Shown: positions 35,701 through 43,534, numbered from the stretch's first letter. The stretch is 46,863 bases of DNA from an uncultured Clostridia bacterium (GCA_945946765.1 CAMEWS010000011.1:1-46863); one strand, 5' to 3'. Notes: generated by a model from the sequence alone, not told the origin. Translations and numbers: made by a program.

Positions 35701-35814
35701 CGGTGCATTGCATCCATATTCATCGAACATATTCTTGCCTATACCTGAACCAATAAATAAAACACACTGTCCAGATTCCAAAGCTTGTTTCAGACCATAT
35801 GGAATTTCAATCAT
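32752..35814 (-). CDS. SIR2-STAND-TPR protein, probable antiphage NADase
   Basis: The protein has 1020 residues. Residues 1-210 are a SIR2-like NADase domain with GSG (22-24), N109 in TTNYDN and H152 in LHGS, the residues expected for NAD cleavage. Residues about 300-600 are a STAND-type NTPase region: P-loop GSAGYGVTT (365-373), where the lysine is replaced by V371, and Walker B AIFFIDNA. The rest is TPR-like repeats. This is the architecture of SIR2-containing Avs-type antiphage proteins, where the repeats sense phage and NAD loss kills or stalls the cell. The start has GGAGG 6 nt upstream. An XRE gene precedes it on the same strand. Whether ATP binding is retained without the lysine is unknown. 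Confidence 0.85.
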   Translation of the reverse strand: MIEIPYGLKQALESGQCVLFIGSGIGKNMFDEYGCNAPTGIELAKSIVEKFTPGIDCSDLAKVSQYVEIKNKSRIELETYIKQIFSKMKPDDIYKWIPTVRWKAIYTTNYDNCLQQAFDSCSKPALEPHYITYNQNLMDFDPRFQVPIYYLHGSLFIDEDPHIILTERDYTKYAEKRKMMFEQLKYHFATSNILYIGYSNNDSNWKQLFTEIREEFTPNSLPYSYRIDPFPNEIDVAILKDSNIETIKCTFTEFVEEISKDLKDTYIDTTKRKELVKNIPTDLQNAFEKNPTSVLRLLSAWDFINNAPFNEKPNISDFLRGEKPNWSLIGNSGYFARDIEDDVYDSILDYCTSLSMRPKVSVILGSAGYGVTTLMMVLAKRAVCDKAGRIFFHKPFKDIREGDIEYALSLSDDKAIFFIDNAADNIEIINTLYKKYNDAKKSCMFILGERKNEWQQVSSKLQADFFEILPLSDGEIDRLIALLRENDELNHLANLSYEMQIAAIKKNYSSELLVTIREATEGKSFDAIIEDEFRGINSDFSQKAYLTVCCFYQHGAYIRQSILANILNVEEKELYELTHANTDGIMIYDCLDEENGIYALRARHRIISQIVWERCGEQSLKQQITQDALDNLNLYYNVDKLAFKAFICSDHFIDSLKTLEDKTKFFDRAINKDPDNPYVRQHYARMLLRAHKMNLALSQIEESLSINKSARILYHTKGLILSEMMKEVPLDIARKRLLQSEDCFNQALAMYSKDEYSYQGLAQLYLNWAKLISKNSEQEEMDYIAKAENVINIGLKKVKQKESLLIESSKIQDYLNEQSSRIHCLEKALKENGNSMIVRFLLARAYRQNKRYQEAVDILKPVITLDHSEYRAFIEYTYAVLALGCSYAEAISILKQATLYGYSDPRFISLYGGVLFMNKNFKESKDVFIEFMKRDTSGIDLYQIYFKPFIKEPENFVRLNGRVKTVKSGCSIIDTEEYPEFMCPGSKYNGLAMETNMAVSFIPAFTPKGRIATDIKLLTL

Positions 35815-35894
35815 AAGGAGCCTCCATCAAAAAATATTTCATTATAACTTTACTACAAAAATAGAATGTAGAGAATAATATGGCATATACTGTT

Positions 35895-36215
35895 TTACTT
35901 CAAATACCCGAAAATTAGCTTGTGTATTCTTTGAACATCTTTTTCTGATGAGATTGAGAGTTCTGTGTTTATTTCTTTTATCAATTCTTCTTTTGTCTTT
36001 ACATGCCCGAAGTTAAATAAATCAGCCATTGTGACATTAAGAGCGTTTGCCAGTTTTTCAAGGTTTTCAAAACTCGTGAAGTAATACCCCGTTTCTATTC
36101 TGCTTATTGTCTGTAAATCCAGCCCAACCTTTTCAGCCAGTCTTTCCTGCGTAAGTTTTTTCCTCTCCCTGAGTTCTTTTATACGTTTTCCGAATACTTT
36201 GTTGCCCGATGACAT
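35895..36215 (-). CDS. XRE-family HTH regulator preceding the SIR2-STAND gene
   Basis: This 106-residue regulator has the Cro/C1-type helix-turn-helix KLTQERLAEKVGLDLQTISRIETG followed by FENLEKLANALNVTMADLF. The C-terminal 40 residues are charged and helical, suited to dimerisation. The start has AGGAG 5 nt upstream. It lies 80 bp upstream of the SIR2-STAND gene on the same strand, so it probably controls that gene as well as itself. The AT-rich 160-bp region to the divergent gene at 36376 would hold the operator. Confidence 0.85.
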   Translation of the reverse strand: MSSGNKVFGKRIKELRERKKLTQERLAEKVGLDLQTISRIETGYYFTSFENLEKLANALNVTMADLFNFGHVKTKEELIKEINTELSISSEKDVQRIHKLIFGYLK

Positions 36216-36375
36216 AACTGCTCCTTTTTATTCATGCTATCGGACAAACTGTTACACAAGAATATAGTCTACTGTATAAATATGATGTTTTATTATGCGT
36301 TATGTGTATAATTAAATAGTAAAACGTATAAAATATTGTTTGTTTTTGTTGTTTCCCTAATAGAAAGGTTTATAA

Positions 36376-36864
36376 ATGAAAAAAATACTTATCCCGTTAT
36401 TTATAACTCTACTGCTTCAAAAGGCTGTATTTGCTTACTATGAAGTTGAGATAGAGGGCTTGAATATGCCTTTGAGAAATTACAACACTGAATATCAAAA
36501 ACATACTCAACATCAAAAAACAACACAAATAAAATCCAAGAAACAGGCATGTCTTGATGAATTGAAATTGTTAAAGGTTGTTCTTTCTTATGATGATTTT
36601 TCCGCTCAAAAATCTAAACAGGCATGTGACGACTTATGTGGAAATATAAAACCCTGTTATATTATATTTCAACGAGTACAAAAAGGTCTAACAATTTCTG
36701 ATATTGGTTCAGATATTGAAAAATGTTATTACCAAACTATGGGGTATGACCAAAATACTGCATACAAACAACATCTCGAACGGGTGAAATGGAGAAAAGA
36801 AAATTTAAAAAACAGCGGTTATTATGAACAACAAAAACAGGTTTGTGAAAGTATGAGGAATTAA
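36376..36864 (+). CDS. Exported Cys-containing protein
   Basis: This 162-residue protein starts with a signal peptide (MKKILIPLFITLLLQKAVFA, cleavage after VFA). The mature part is polar, with Cys residues in KKQACLDELK, QACDDLCGNIKPCY and EKCYYQTMG, six or more in total, consistent with disulfides. It opens a plus-strand cluster of five closely spaced genes. AAAGG lies 7 nt before the ATG. No family is recognised. Confidence 0.6.
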   Translation: MKKILIPLFITLLLQKAVFAYYEVEIEGLNMPLRNYNTEYQKHTQHQKTTQIKSKKQACLDELKLLKVVLSYDDFSAQKSKQACDDLCGNIKPCYIIFQRVQKGLTISDIGSDIEKCYYQTMGYDQNTAYKQHLERVKWRKENLKNSGYYEQQKQVCESMRN

Positions 36865-36887
36865 AAATAAAAAGAAAGCGTGTAAAT

Positions 36888-37313
36888 ATGTATTGTCCAA
36901 AATGTGGTTTTGAGTGTACGGAAGCTGACAAATTTTGTAAAAATTGTGGCAATAGTATGATAAAATGTCCGTATTGTTATTCTGCAATCCCTAAACACAC
37001 AAAGAAATGTCCTAAGTGTGGTGAATGGTTAGTAAGAGATACACCTCTTGGTTGTTATACAATTTTATCCATAGTCGTTTTTTTTAGTTCTTTATGCATA
37101 TTTAACAGTATTGTACAAGACGGATTTACTGCGTTTTTAATATCATTAGCAATAGTCTTTGTTTTATGGATATATTTTATTCCTGCTTGGATTGCAGAAA
37201 TAAGAAACAATCCGTCAACAACAGCTATATTTGTTGTTAATTTATTTTTCGGTTGGAGTTTAATTGGTTGGGTAATTGCTTTAATTTGGGCGTTATCAGG
37301 TGGTAGAAGGTAA
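36888..37313 (+). CDS. Double zinc ribbon fused to superinfection-immunity membrane domain
   Basis: This 141-residue protein has an N-terminal double zinc ribbon (CPKCGFECTEADKFCKNCG, CPYCYSAI, CPKCGEW; residues 3-47). A hydrophobic part follows with about three membrane segments (53-85, 95-105 and 110-135). Its end, IPAWIAEIRNNPSTTAIF to FFGWSLIGWVIALIWAL, matches the superinfection-immunity protein family (Imm-type) known from phages and bacteria. Such proteins can block entry of DNA from a second phage. The zinc ribbon is an added domain facing the cytoplasm. The gene lies 23 bp after the previous one and 36 bp before the next, in the same direction. Confidence 0.8.
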   Translation: MYCPKCGFECTEADKFCKNCGNSMIKCPYCYSAIPKHTKKCPKCGEWLVRDTPLGCYTILSIVVFFSSLCIFNSIVQDGFTAFLISLAIVFVLWIYFIPAWIAEIRNNPSTTAIFVVNLFFGWSLIGWVIALIWALSGGRR

Positions 37314-37349
37314 TTTTAAAATATTAGCATAATAAGGAAAGATTTATAA

Positions 37350-38714
37350 ATGAAAAAACTTTTAAAAATACTATTCATTCTAACGGCTTTTATTATCAAT
37401 GCTCAAACAGGTTCTTGTAAAAGTAATTTGATAATACCCGCACAAAATACTACTCAAAATAATTACATTGAACAAAACAGTGATTTTAAAGCAGGAGTGA
37501 ACTTTATTTTAAATTCACAATATCAAGAAGCGATAAATTGTTTTGATACTTACTTAAATAATAATACATCTGTAAATCCTGATGTGTATTTTCACAAGGG
37601 TTATGCTTATATAGCAATGGGCGATAAAGAGAATGCGTATAATAATTTTCAACGTGTATTACTATATAATCCTAATAATATACATGCTCTTGTGAATTAT
37701 ATAAACATTAAATTTACATACAACCCGTCCGATGAAAATTTGATTAATGAAATCAACAGGGCTTTAAATATCATAAACCAGGGTAATTTTTCTCCTGAAT
37801 TTTTAACAAAAGATACTCAAACAAATACCATTTATATTTATTCTTCACAACCTAGCAAAATTAATACAGATAACACTTTCAAAAATTCTGTTATGAGTAA
37901 CCTTTATTATCTTGGGGCTATAATACGTTATCAAAATCAAAAATTAGAACAGTGTTTTATAAATGCAGAAAGGTCATATAAATTAGATTCAACTAATTTA
38001 AATTCACTGGATTTAATGAAAACTATATCTTTAAATGAACTTAATAATGGTGACTCAAGTGTTGCACTGAAATATATACAAAGAACAATAAATGCGTTAA
38101 ACAATAATACTAACACACAACAACAGAACTCATATATTGACTCTATATATCTAACATTATATGAGTGTCTTGGTAGTGCGCTTTTCAACCTTGAAAGATA
38201 TGATGAGTCAATAAGTGCATATACAAAGGCTTTAGAATATGCTCCTAAAAATTCAGAATTATATTTTTATCGTGCCGACGCTTTTTACAAAACAAATTAT
38301 ATAGGACGAGCCTTAAGTGATTTAGATAATGCAATAAAATACGACTACAAAAACGAAATGGCTTACCTTTTTAGAGCTGAAATCAAAACTGAAAAATTTG
38401 ACTATCAGGGAGCTATTGAGGATTATACAAAAGCACTTTATATAAATCCTAACGACGCTAATACTTTTTTCATGCGTGCGCTTGTTAAAGTCAAAAAACA
38501 AGATATTAATGGCGCACTCGCTGATTTTAATCAAGTTGTAAAATTAGCTCCCGATGATGCTGCAGCTTATTATAATCGTGCATTGATTTATAAGAGACAA
38601 AACAAACATTCACAGGCACTTTCTGAAATGACAAAAGCTAAAATCCTTTATAACAATATTGGCGATACTGAATTTTACAACAAAGCTATTAATTTTATAA
38701 ATCAATGGAGATAG
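37350..38714 (+). CDS. Exported TPR protein
   Basis: The 454-residue protein starts with a signal peptide (MKKLLKILFILTAFIINAQT). TPR motifs are clear at about residues 45-120 and again from about 265 to the end (ERYDESISAYTKALEYAPKNS, DYQGAIEDYTKALYINPNDA, DINGALADFNQVVKLAPDDA). The middle, about 130-260, is Asn-rich and less regular. It would act in the periplasm or at the cell surface as a protein scaffold. It is followed at 2 bp by the next gene of the cluster. AAGGAAAG precedes the start. Confidence 0.8.
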   Translation: MKKLLKILFILTAFIINAQTGSCKSNLIIPAQNTTQNNYIEQNSDFKAGVNFILNSQYQEAINCFDTYLNNNTSVNPDVYFHKGYAYIAMGDKENAYNNFQRVLLYNPNNIHALVNYINIKFTYNPSDENLINEINRALNIINQGNFSPEFLTKDTQTNTIYIYSSQPSKINTDNTFKNSVMSNLYYLGAIIRYQNQKLEQCFINAERSYKLDSTNLNSLDLMKTISLNELNNGDSSVALKYIQRTINALNNNTNTQQQNSYIDSIYLTLYECLGSALFNLERYDESISAYTKALEYAPKNSELYFYRADAFYKTNYIGRALSDLDNAIKYDYKNEMAYLFRAEIKTEKFDYQGAIEDYTKALYINPNDANTFFMRALVKVKKQDINGALADFNQVVKLAPDDAAAYYNRALIYKRQNKHSQALSEMTKAKILYNNIGDTEFYNKAINFINQWR

Positions 38715-38715
38715 T

Positions 38716-39708
38716 ATGCAGGATAATAAAAAGTTTTGTCCGAATTGTAGAAGCGAAATTAAACCTAATCAAAAATTTTGTACAGAATGCGGATTGAACT
38801 TACAAAATTTCAGAAAAAACAAAGGTTGGAGTAGATTTATTAAAGTTTTTTTTATGATTGTCTCACCTATATTTATTTTGGCAATAATTTCTTTGTATAC
38901 AATTGATAAAGAACTTTCTGTTTATAAAGACAATTGCGACTCTGCTCAATCAAAAAATGCTTTTACATTTGCATTAAAACAAAAATATAGTAATATCAAT
39001 AATCAAGAAATTTATATAAATACGTCATACACTATTTCATCAAACAATCATAATTACTTGTGTAAAGCGAATGTATCTACTCAAAACGGCAGTAATGTGG
39101 ATTTACAGTATCAATACAATACAAAAACCAAAGAAGCCACAAACCTCAAAATTTTGATACCTACCTGCAATGATTACAATGTTACAAACGATGTTTTAAA
39201 CGCATATCTTAAACACGCAAATTTCATGAAAGAAAATTCATACTACACAGAAGCCGATTACAAAAAATATAGGTATTCAAACAAATACAGCTTTACCAAA
39301 CTTTTTGAACTGCATTATAACCTGTACTTAGATATTACAGAAAAATCTTTTGCTGATGTTAAAACAATAGAGACAAAGAATAATAAAACTTCCTGTACAG
39401 GAAATGTTGTTTTGTCTGTCAAAGACAGAAGTTTTTATAAACTAATCTGTCCTGTGGATTATGATGTCAAACTCTGCGAAGATAGTTTAAATATTTGTTA
39501 CTCTTACAGTGTAAACACCTTTTATTGCAGAGAACAGGGAAGAAATGAAACGGCTTATAAAAAATATGAAGAAGCAAATAGACTTAAAAATCTAACACCT
39601 GATGTAAATACACAGGTAAAGAAAAATTACGGTAATAACCAATCTGACCAATTAAATAAACAAAAACAAAAAGAAAGAGAAAAAATAGAAAATGACCTGT
39701 TTAACTAA
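38716..39708 (+). CDS. Zinc-ribbon membrane protein with extracytoplasmic domain
   Basis: This 330-residue protein has a cytoplasmic zinc ribbon (CPNCRSEIKPNQKFCTECG, residues 8-26), one membrane segment (about 41-62) and a long extracytoplasmic domain with several cysteines. A Lys/Glu-rich C-terminal helix (QKQKEREKIENDLF) ends it. The start is 2 bp after the previous stop, with GGAG five nt upstream inside that gene, so translation is coupled. It shares the zinc-ribbon-plus-membrane plan with the immunity-like protein two genes earlier. Function unknown. Confidence 0.7.
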   Translation: MQDNKKFCPNCRSEIKPNQKFCTECGLNLQNFRKNKGWSRFIKVFFMIVSPIFILAIISLYTIDKELSVYKDNCDSAQSKNAFTFALKQKYSNINNQEIYINTSYTISSNNHNYLCKANVSTQNGSNVDLQYQYNTKTKEATNLKILIPTCNDYNVTNDVLNAYLKHANFMKENSYYTEADYKKYRYSNKYSFTKLFELHYNLYLDITEKSFADVKTIETKNNKTSCTGNVVLSVKDRSFYKLICPVDYDVKLCEDSLNICYSYSVNTFYCREQGRNETAYKKYEEANRLKNLTPDVNTQVKKNYGNNQSDQLNKQKQKEREKIENDLFN

Positions 39709-40414
39709 GATAAAAAGCTTCAAATTTATTATATTTTTATTATTTGTATTTTTTCCCATAACACAGGTACAAGCTAACACATGGGTGAAAATTAAAAATA
39801 GTAAAAATTTACCTTTATATATTGAAACGACTTTTATTGAGTACAATTACAACACCCAATCAGCGGTTTACACAATAAAATATCAGAATAAAAATCTGAT
39901 GAACTATATTTTGATTAAATCAGACTGTAAAAATTTTCTTGCAGGAATTGCGGATAATAAATCAGGGCTTGCTTTAAATTCAAAATATAGTTTTATATAT
40001 TCAACAGTATCTGCTCCTATGAAAAGTATAAAACATGGTACCCCCATTTATTATGCACATAATTATGTGTGTAAACAGTTAAGACAAGAAACTCTTCAAC
40101 AGAAAGATCAAATAAATACAAAAGAAGCTGATTTTGACTCGTACATAAAAGAATTACAAATAAAAATAAAACAAAACTGGGATCCGCCCAAAGGTACTGA
40201 AAGTAAAAGAGTAGTTGTAATATTTAAAATAGCCAGAGACGGCAGATTGATATCACACAGAGTCTATAAGTCGTCAGGACTGGCTGCAGCAGACAGAGCA
40301 GCAATGCACGCTGTAGAACTGACAGCTCCATTCAAACCATTACCCCCTGAATACAAAGGAGACAGCGTAGATATCCAATTTACATTTGACTGTAATGTAT
40401 TAAATAAATATTAA
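39692..40414 (+). CDS. Exported protein with TonB-type C-terminal domain
   Basis: The 240-residue protein has a signal sequence (FKFIIFLLFVFFPITQVQA, cleaved after VQA). An N-terminal beta-rich region resembles surface proteins (YIETTFIEYNYNTQSAVYTI). The C-terminal domain (about 150-237) matches the TonB C-terminal family: QIKIKQNWDPPKG, VVVIFKIARDGRLIS, SSGLAAADRAAMHAVE. It would work in the periplasm. It overlaps the previous gene by 17 bp, so it belongs to the same transcript, and its 3' end overlaps the convergent small gene at 40411. Confidence 0.8.
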   Translation: MTCLTKIKSFKFIIFLLFVFFPITQVQANTWVKIKNSKNLPLYIETTFIEYNYNTQSAVYTIKYQNKNLMNYILIKSDCKNFLAGIADNKSGLALNSKYSFIYSTVSAPMKSIKHGTPIYYAHNYVCKQLRQETLQQKDQINTKEADFDSYIKELQIKIKQNWDPPKGTESKRVVVIFKIARDGRLISHRVYKSSGLAAADRAAMHAVELTAPFKPLPPEYKGDSVDIQFTFDCNVLNKY

Positions 40415-40584
40415 AGGTCTAAAAACATTTTTAATTCTTTTAAAAGAATTTTTGTATAAACTTCGTTATTATTCTGTCTTGCGTTATCAAGACTTTTCTT
40501 GAGTGACTGCATGCGGTTACGGTGTCTTGTTTGTTCCTGATCAATTTGATTTTGTATATTTACAATAGCCTGACTGTTATCCAT
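40411..40584 (-). CDS. Small helical protein
   Basis: This 57-residue frame starts at ATG 40584 with AAAGGAG 8 nt upstream and ends at TAA 40413-40411. The product (MDNSQAIVNIQNQIDQEQTR..., ending in KELKMFLDL) is a Gln/Asn-rich charged helix with coiled-coil pattern and no membrane segment. Its ribosome-binding site, TAAAGGAGCAG, is the same type as those of the integrase and XRE genes of the element. It converges on the TonB-like gene with a 4-bp overlap. Function unknown. Confidence 0.6.
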   Translation of the reverse strand: MDNSQAIVNIQNQIDQEQTRHRNRMQSLKKSLDNARQNNNEVYTKILLKELKMFLDL

Positions 40585-40714
40585 TTAACCTGCTCCTTTA
40601 TTTTAATATAAAAACAGGCATAAACCTCAATTGCAAGCGAGTTATGAGAGGTTTTATGCTCTCTGTACAGGTTACTATATCTTTTGACATTTTTGTTTGT
40701 TAAAACTGCGTATA

Positions 40715-40741
40715 AAGAAACCCCGCCTTTTTCGACGGGGA
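40715..40741 (-). terminator. Terminator of the replication operon
   Basis: On the minus strand CCCCGTC (40741-40735) pairs with GGCGGGG (40728-40722) around a GAAAAA loop, followed by TTTCTTTAT. It lies 60 bp past the end of the DUF3987-like gene. Confidence 0.65.
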
Positions 40742-40800
40742 GGAGATTTTTAAGGAAAAATCTTTTTAAACTGTGTGAAATATCGAAAATTTATGAAATT

Positions 40801-42219
40801 TCAACTAACATAAACGTTTTCAGTGTTATCAACAGGGGAAATATGAGAAATTTTACTGTTTTCAATAGGTTGAACCTTGTCTTTTAACGTTATTTTCTGT
40901 CCGATGTTGTTGTGAAAGAAATTTGAAGTGATTGAAAAACCGTTCATATCAGCGATTTCTTTGACTACTGATACAATTTCGTCAAAGTCTTTGCGTAATA
41001 TTTTTCGACTAAAACCTATTTCAGAATAATATTTTGTGATGAGTTCAGTCTTGGCAAACGCTTTATTTTTATTCCGTTTTAAAAACTCAAAAAACTGCTG
41101 GTACTGGTCATATTTTTGCGGTGTGTAGTTGATAAACTTTTCAAGGTCAGTACTTAAGTATTCTACAGTCTCAATCGCTTGTTTTAAGTCTGTTTCTGTA
41201 ACAACATTTTCTGTCGGATGATTTAAAACCGCGTAGAGGGAAGCTATATTTAACGCCTTCAAGGGTCTGTCTTTTATCTCTTTTTGCAGGTGAGAATTTT
41301 CCATTGTTTCTGATTTTTGTAAACAATTCTGTTTGTATTGAACAAATATATTGTCATAGGCGGTATTGGTAACATTAAAAACGGTTTCATATTCAAGACA
41401 ATCAATAATGTCTTTAACCTCCTTTGAAAACCTTTCTGCTTTGTCTTTTGCGTGTTTTATCAAATTTCTTTCTGCTTTGAGAAACTGATTTTTAGGTAGT
41501 GTTGGTTGAAAAATCAAAAATGTCCTTCTTGCAAGTCCTGTCGCTAATAGAGCGTTAAAGTTTACGTTTGTATTGTTGAAAAAACGTTCAGGGTCAGAAA
41601 AGCCTAAAAAACTGATAGAGATGTTTTTAACAGCCTCACCTTGATTGTCAGCTTTAATAGACTTCCCTGCTATTTTTCCGTCATAACATCCTAAAAGATA
41701 ATACAACAGCTCAACCCCCTTACTGCCTGAAAAAATATATGCTAATTCAGAAACAAACAGAAATATTCCGCCAAAGTCTTTGATATTCAGAAAATCAGCT
41801 ATTTTTTTTAGTCCTTCTGGTGTTCCGTTTTGTGACTCCAATGCGATAGGAAATATTTTGTTAAGCTCTGATTTTGGTATTTTTTTTCCGCAGTACATAT
41901 GCTGTAACTTGTCATAATCTTTTTTATATTCAACTTTTGATTTTTCCCTGAACTCTTCAAAAATTGAGTTAAGAATAAAATTTTCTAGGTTTTTACAAGC
42001 GAGGTCTTTTCCCCCACCGCTTGGGAGAAAGACAAGGGCGAAAATATTCGTTATCCTTGTTCCAAAGCATGTGTTAAACCTTAAACGTTTATAGCTTAGA
42101 GCCTGCATAAACTTGACAATCGTTAATAACAATGCTGCTTTTGGGTACAGACTTGGCTGTAATGTCAACAGAAAATTTGTGATTTTTTCAATGATAATAG
42201 GTGTTTTTGGCATGTTCAT
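40801..42219 (-). CDS. DUF3987-like primase/helicase-type ATPase
   Basis: This 472-residue protein looks like the DUF3987 family found in plasmid, phage and integrative-element replication modules. Residues 1-60 are a helical lead-in. The P-loop is LPSGGGKDLACK (about residues 65-76), an unusual GGGKD form. The sequence continues with ESQNGTPEGLKK, FVSELAYIFSG, FLGFSDPERFF and ATGLARRTFLIF, and ends with a helical C-terminus. The start has GGAG 7 nt upstream. It begins 2 bp from the 42222 gene and is the last of three tightly coupled genes. A role in unwinding or priming element DNA is inference from the family. Confidence 0.7.
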   Translation of the reverse strand: MNMPKTPIIIEKITNFLLTLQPSLYPKAALLLTIVKFMQALSYKRLRFNTCFGTRITNIFALVFLPSGGGKDLACKNLENFILNSIFEEFREKSKVEYKKDYDKLQHMYCGKKIPKSELNKIFPIALESQNGTPEGLKKIADFLNIKDFGGIFLFVSELAYIFSGSKGVELLYYLLGCYDGKIAGKSIKADNQGEAVKNISISFLGFSDPERFFNNTNVNFNALLATGLARRTFLIFQPTLPKNQFLKAERNLIKHAKDKAERFSKEVKDIIDCLEYETVFNVTNTAYDNIFVQYKQNCLQKSETMENSHLQKEIKDRPLKALNIASLYAVLNHPTENVVTETDLKQAIETVEYLSTDLEKFINYTPQKYDQYQQFFEFLKRNKNKAFAKTELITKYYSEIGFSRKILRKDFDEIVSVVKEIADMNGFSITSNFFHNNIGQKITLKDKVQPIENSKISHISPVDNTENVYVS

Positions 42220-42221
42220 TT

Positions 42222-42461
42222 TTATTCTCCAATCTTTTTAATTAAATCCTGTACAATTTTTTGGTACCTGAAAAAATTCTTATTTTCTGATATTTTTTCT
42301 TTCAGTTCCCCTTTAAATGTGGCTATTACGGTATTAAGGGTACTGGGCGAGGAAAATTCACACTCGATTTTTAACATTTTTCTGATGACCTTAACATCAT
42401 CGTCAAAATTGGTCAAAATAGCCCTCATTCCAACTTTTTTCAAAAATTTTTGGATTTTCAT
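42222..42461 (-). CDS. Small protein of the replication operon
   Basis: This 79-residue protein is basic and helical (MKIQKFLKKVGMRAILTNF, LNTVIATFKGELKEKIS, YQKIVQDLIKKIGE). Its start overlaps the stop of the upstream initiator-like gene by one base, and its stop is 2 bp from the next start, so all three genes are translated together. It may be a DNA- or partner-binding accessory factor. No family is recognised. Confidence 0.6.
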   Translation of the reverse strand: MKIQKFLKKVGMRAILTNFDDDVKVIRKMLKIECEFSSPSTLNTVIATFKGELKEKISENKNFFRYQKIVQDLIKKIGE

Positions 42462-43219
42462 CAGAATACCTCTTTCCCAACTGTAAACCAGTCATACTCA
42501 TTGCTTGAGGTTATTTCACAAAATTTGTCTTTAACAGGATTTTTTTTTGAGTGAAGAATTTCTTTCAATCTAATTTTTTTACTGTTAGTTTTGAAAGCCT
42601 TTCTTATATCTTTAAAAGTTCCTAAATGACGCTCCAAACGAACAGTCTTTTTAATCTTTTCAATCGTTTCAATACCTATTTTTTCAATATATATCAGGTT
42701 TTTCGGTGACTTGTTTTGGATTATCTCTTTGTATTTCAGGTATATCGCCAAGCTGTCAGATATGCTTTTCGCATGAGGTTTTATGATTAATCCTGAGTTT
42801 TGGAATTGTAAAATTTTATTTTTGTGTTTTCTTTGAGTGGCTAAAAGCTCAATTGCTGTAAGGGTTTCAAGAGGATTTTCAACCTCAACATCCTTTGTCA
42901 CATCAAGGTAAAGCACCTGTGCGTCATCAACGGGTAAGCCGTTAAATCTTAAAATTCCCGTGTTTTCTACTTTTTCAAAGACCTGTTCGATATTATTTTT
43001 ATGTATTAAACCTAAAATTCCCTTGTCAGCTGTGATTTTTCCGCTGATATCTAAAAGGAATGAATTGTTCATATATGTGATTTCACGCAAGCCAACTATA
43101 TTTTTTAAAATTTCTTTTTTTACAGAAATCTTTTCGTTAACAGTGTAAAATGTTTCTTGATTTACCTCTGTAACCTTATTTTCAGGCACCAGTAAACGAA
43201 CTCTATCCAGAGTAATCAT
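42461..43219 (-). CDS. Candidate replication initiator (phage gene II/X-like, weak)
   Basis: This 252-residue protein begins MITLDRVRLLVPENK and has VLYLDVTKDVEVENP in the middle. A later stretch, AIYLKYKEI then VRLERHLGTFKDIRKAF, fits the general plan of gene II/X-type rolling-circle replication proteins (beta-strand, 'yDK.kE', 'lR.E.rl', 'ir..f'). I could not find the HUH metal motif or the catalytic Tyr with confidence. It is the first gene of an operon with a DUF3987-like ATPase, which supports a replication role. GGAG lies 7 nt before the ATG. Confidence 0.5.
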   Translation of the reverse strand: MITLDRVRLLVPENKVTEVNQETFYTVNEKISVKKEILKNIVGLREITYMNNSFLLDISGKITADKGILGLIHKNNIEQVFEKVENTGILRFNGLPVDDAQVLYLDVTKDVEVENPLETLTAIELLATQRKHKNKILQFQNSGLIIKPHAKSISDSLAIYLKYKEIIQNKSPKNLIYIEKIGIETIEKIKKTVRLERHLGTFKDIRKAFKTNSKKIRLKEILHSKKNPVKDKFCEITSSNEYDWFTVGKEVF

Positions 43220-43345
43220 TATTTTTCTCCTTATCTTACCTTATTCTTTGATTGTTTTTTGAATGATTGATTAGAATAGATATAAAGCAGGCGCTTACTT
43301 TATACCCTAATATCAATAGTGTTTTTTATATCGTTTTTTTGTTGT

Positions 43346-43534
43346 TTACACAAATCTACAGCCCTTAACAACCCATTTATCAAGTTCTGTCTTTAAAAAA
43401 ATGGTTCTCCTGCCTAATTTTCTGTAAATTTGCGTTGGTAAAACCTTTTTGCTTATCCAGGTATAAAGAGTATTCGTCTTTATTTTTAGATATTCTGCCG
43501 CCTCTGCGACACTTAAAAAATCTGAATTTGTCAT
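43346..43534 (-). CDS. Excisionase/MerR-like HTH protein
   Basis: This 62-residue protein is an HTH_17-type DNA-binding domain: FLSVAEAAEYLKIKTNTLYTWISKKVLPTQIYRKLGRRTIFLKTELDKWV. Such proteins serve as excision directionality factors or small activators. The start has GGAGG 4 nt upstream. It lies near attR at the other end of the element from the integrase, between the replication operon and the LuxR-type regulator. It could direct excision or activate replication genes. Confidence 0.85.
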   Translation of the reverse strand: MTNSDFLSVAEAAEYLKIKTNTLYTWISKKVLPTQIYRKLGRRTIFLKTELDKWVVKGCRFV

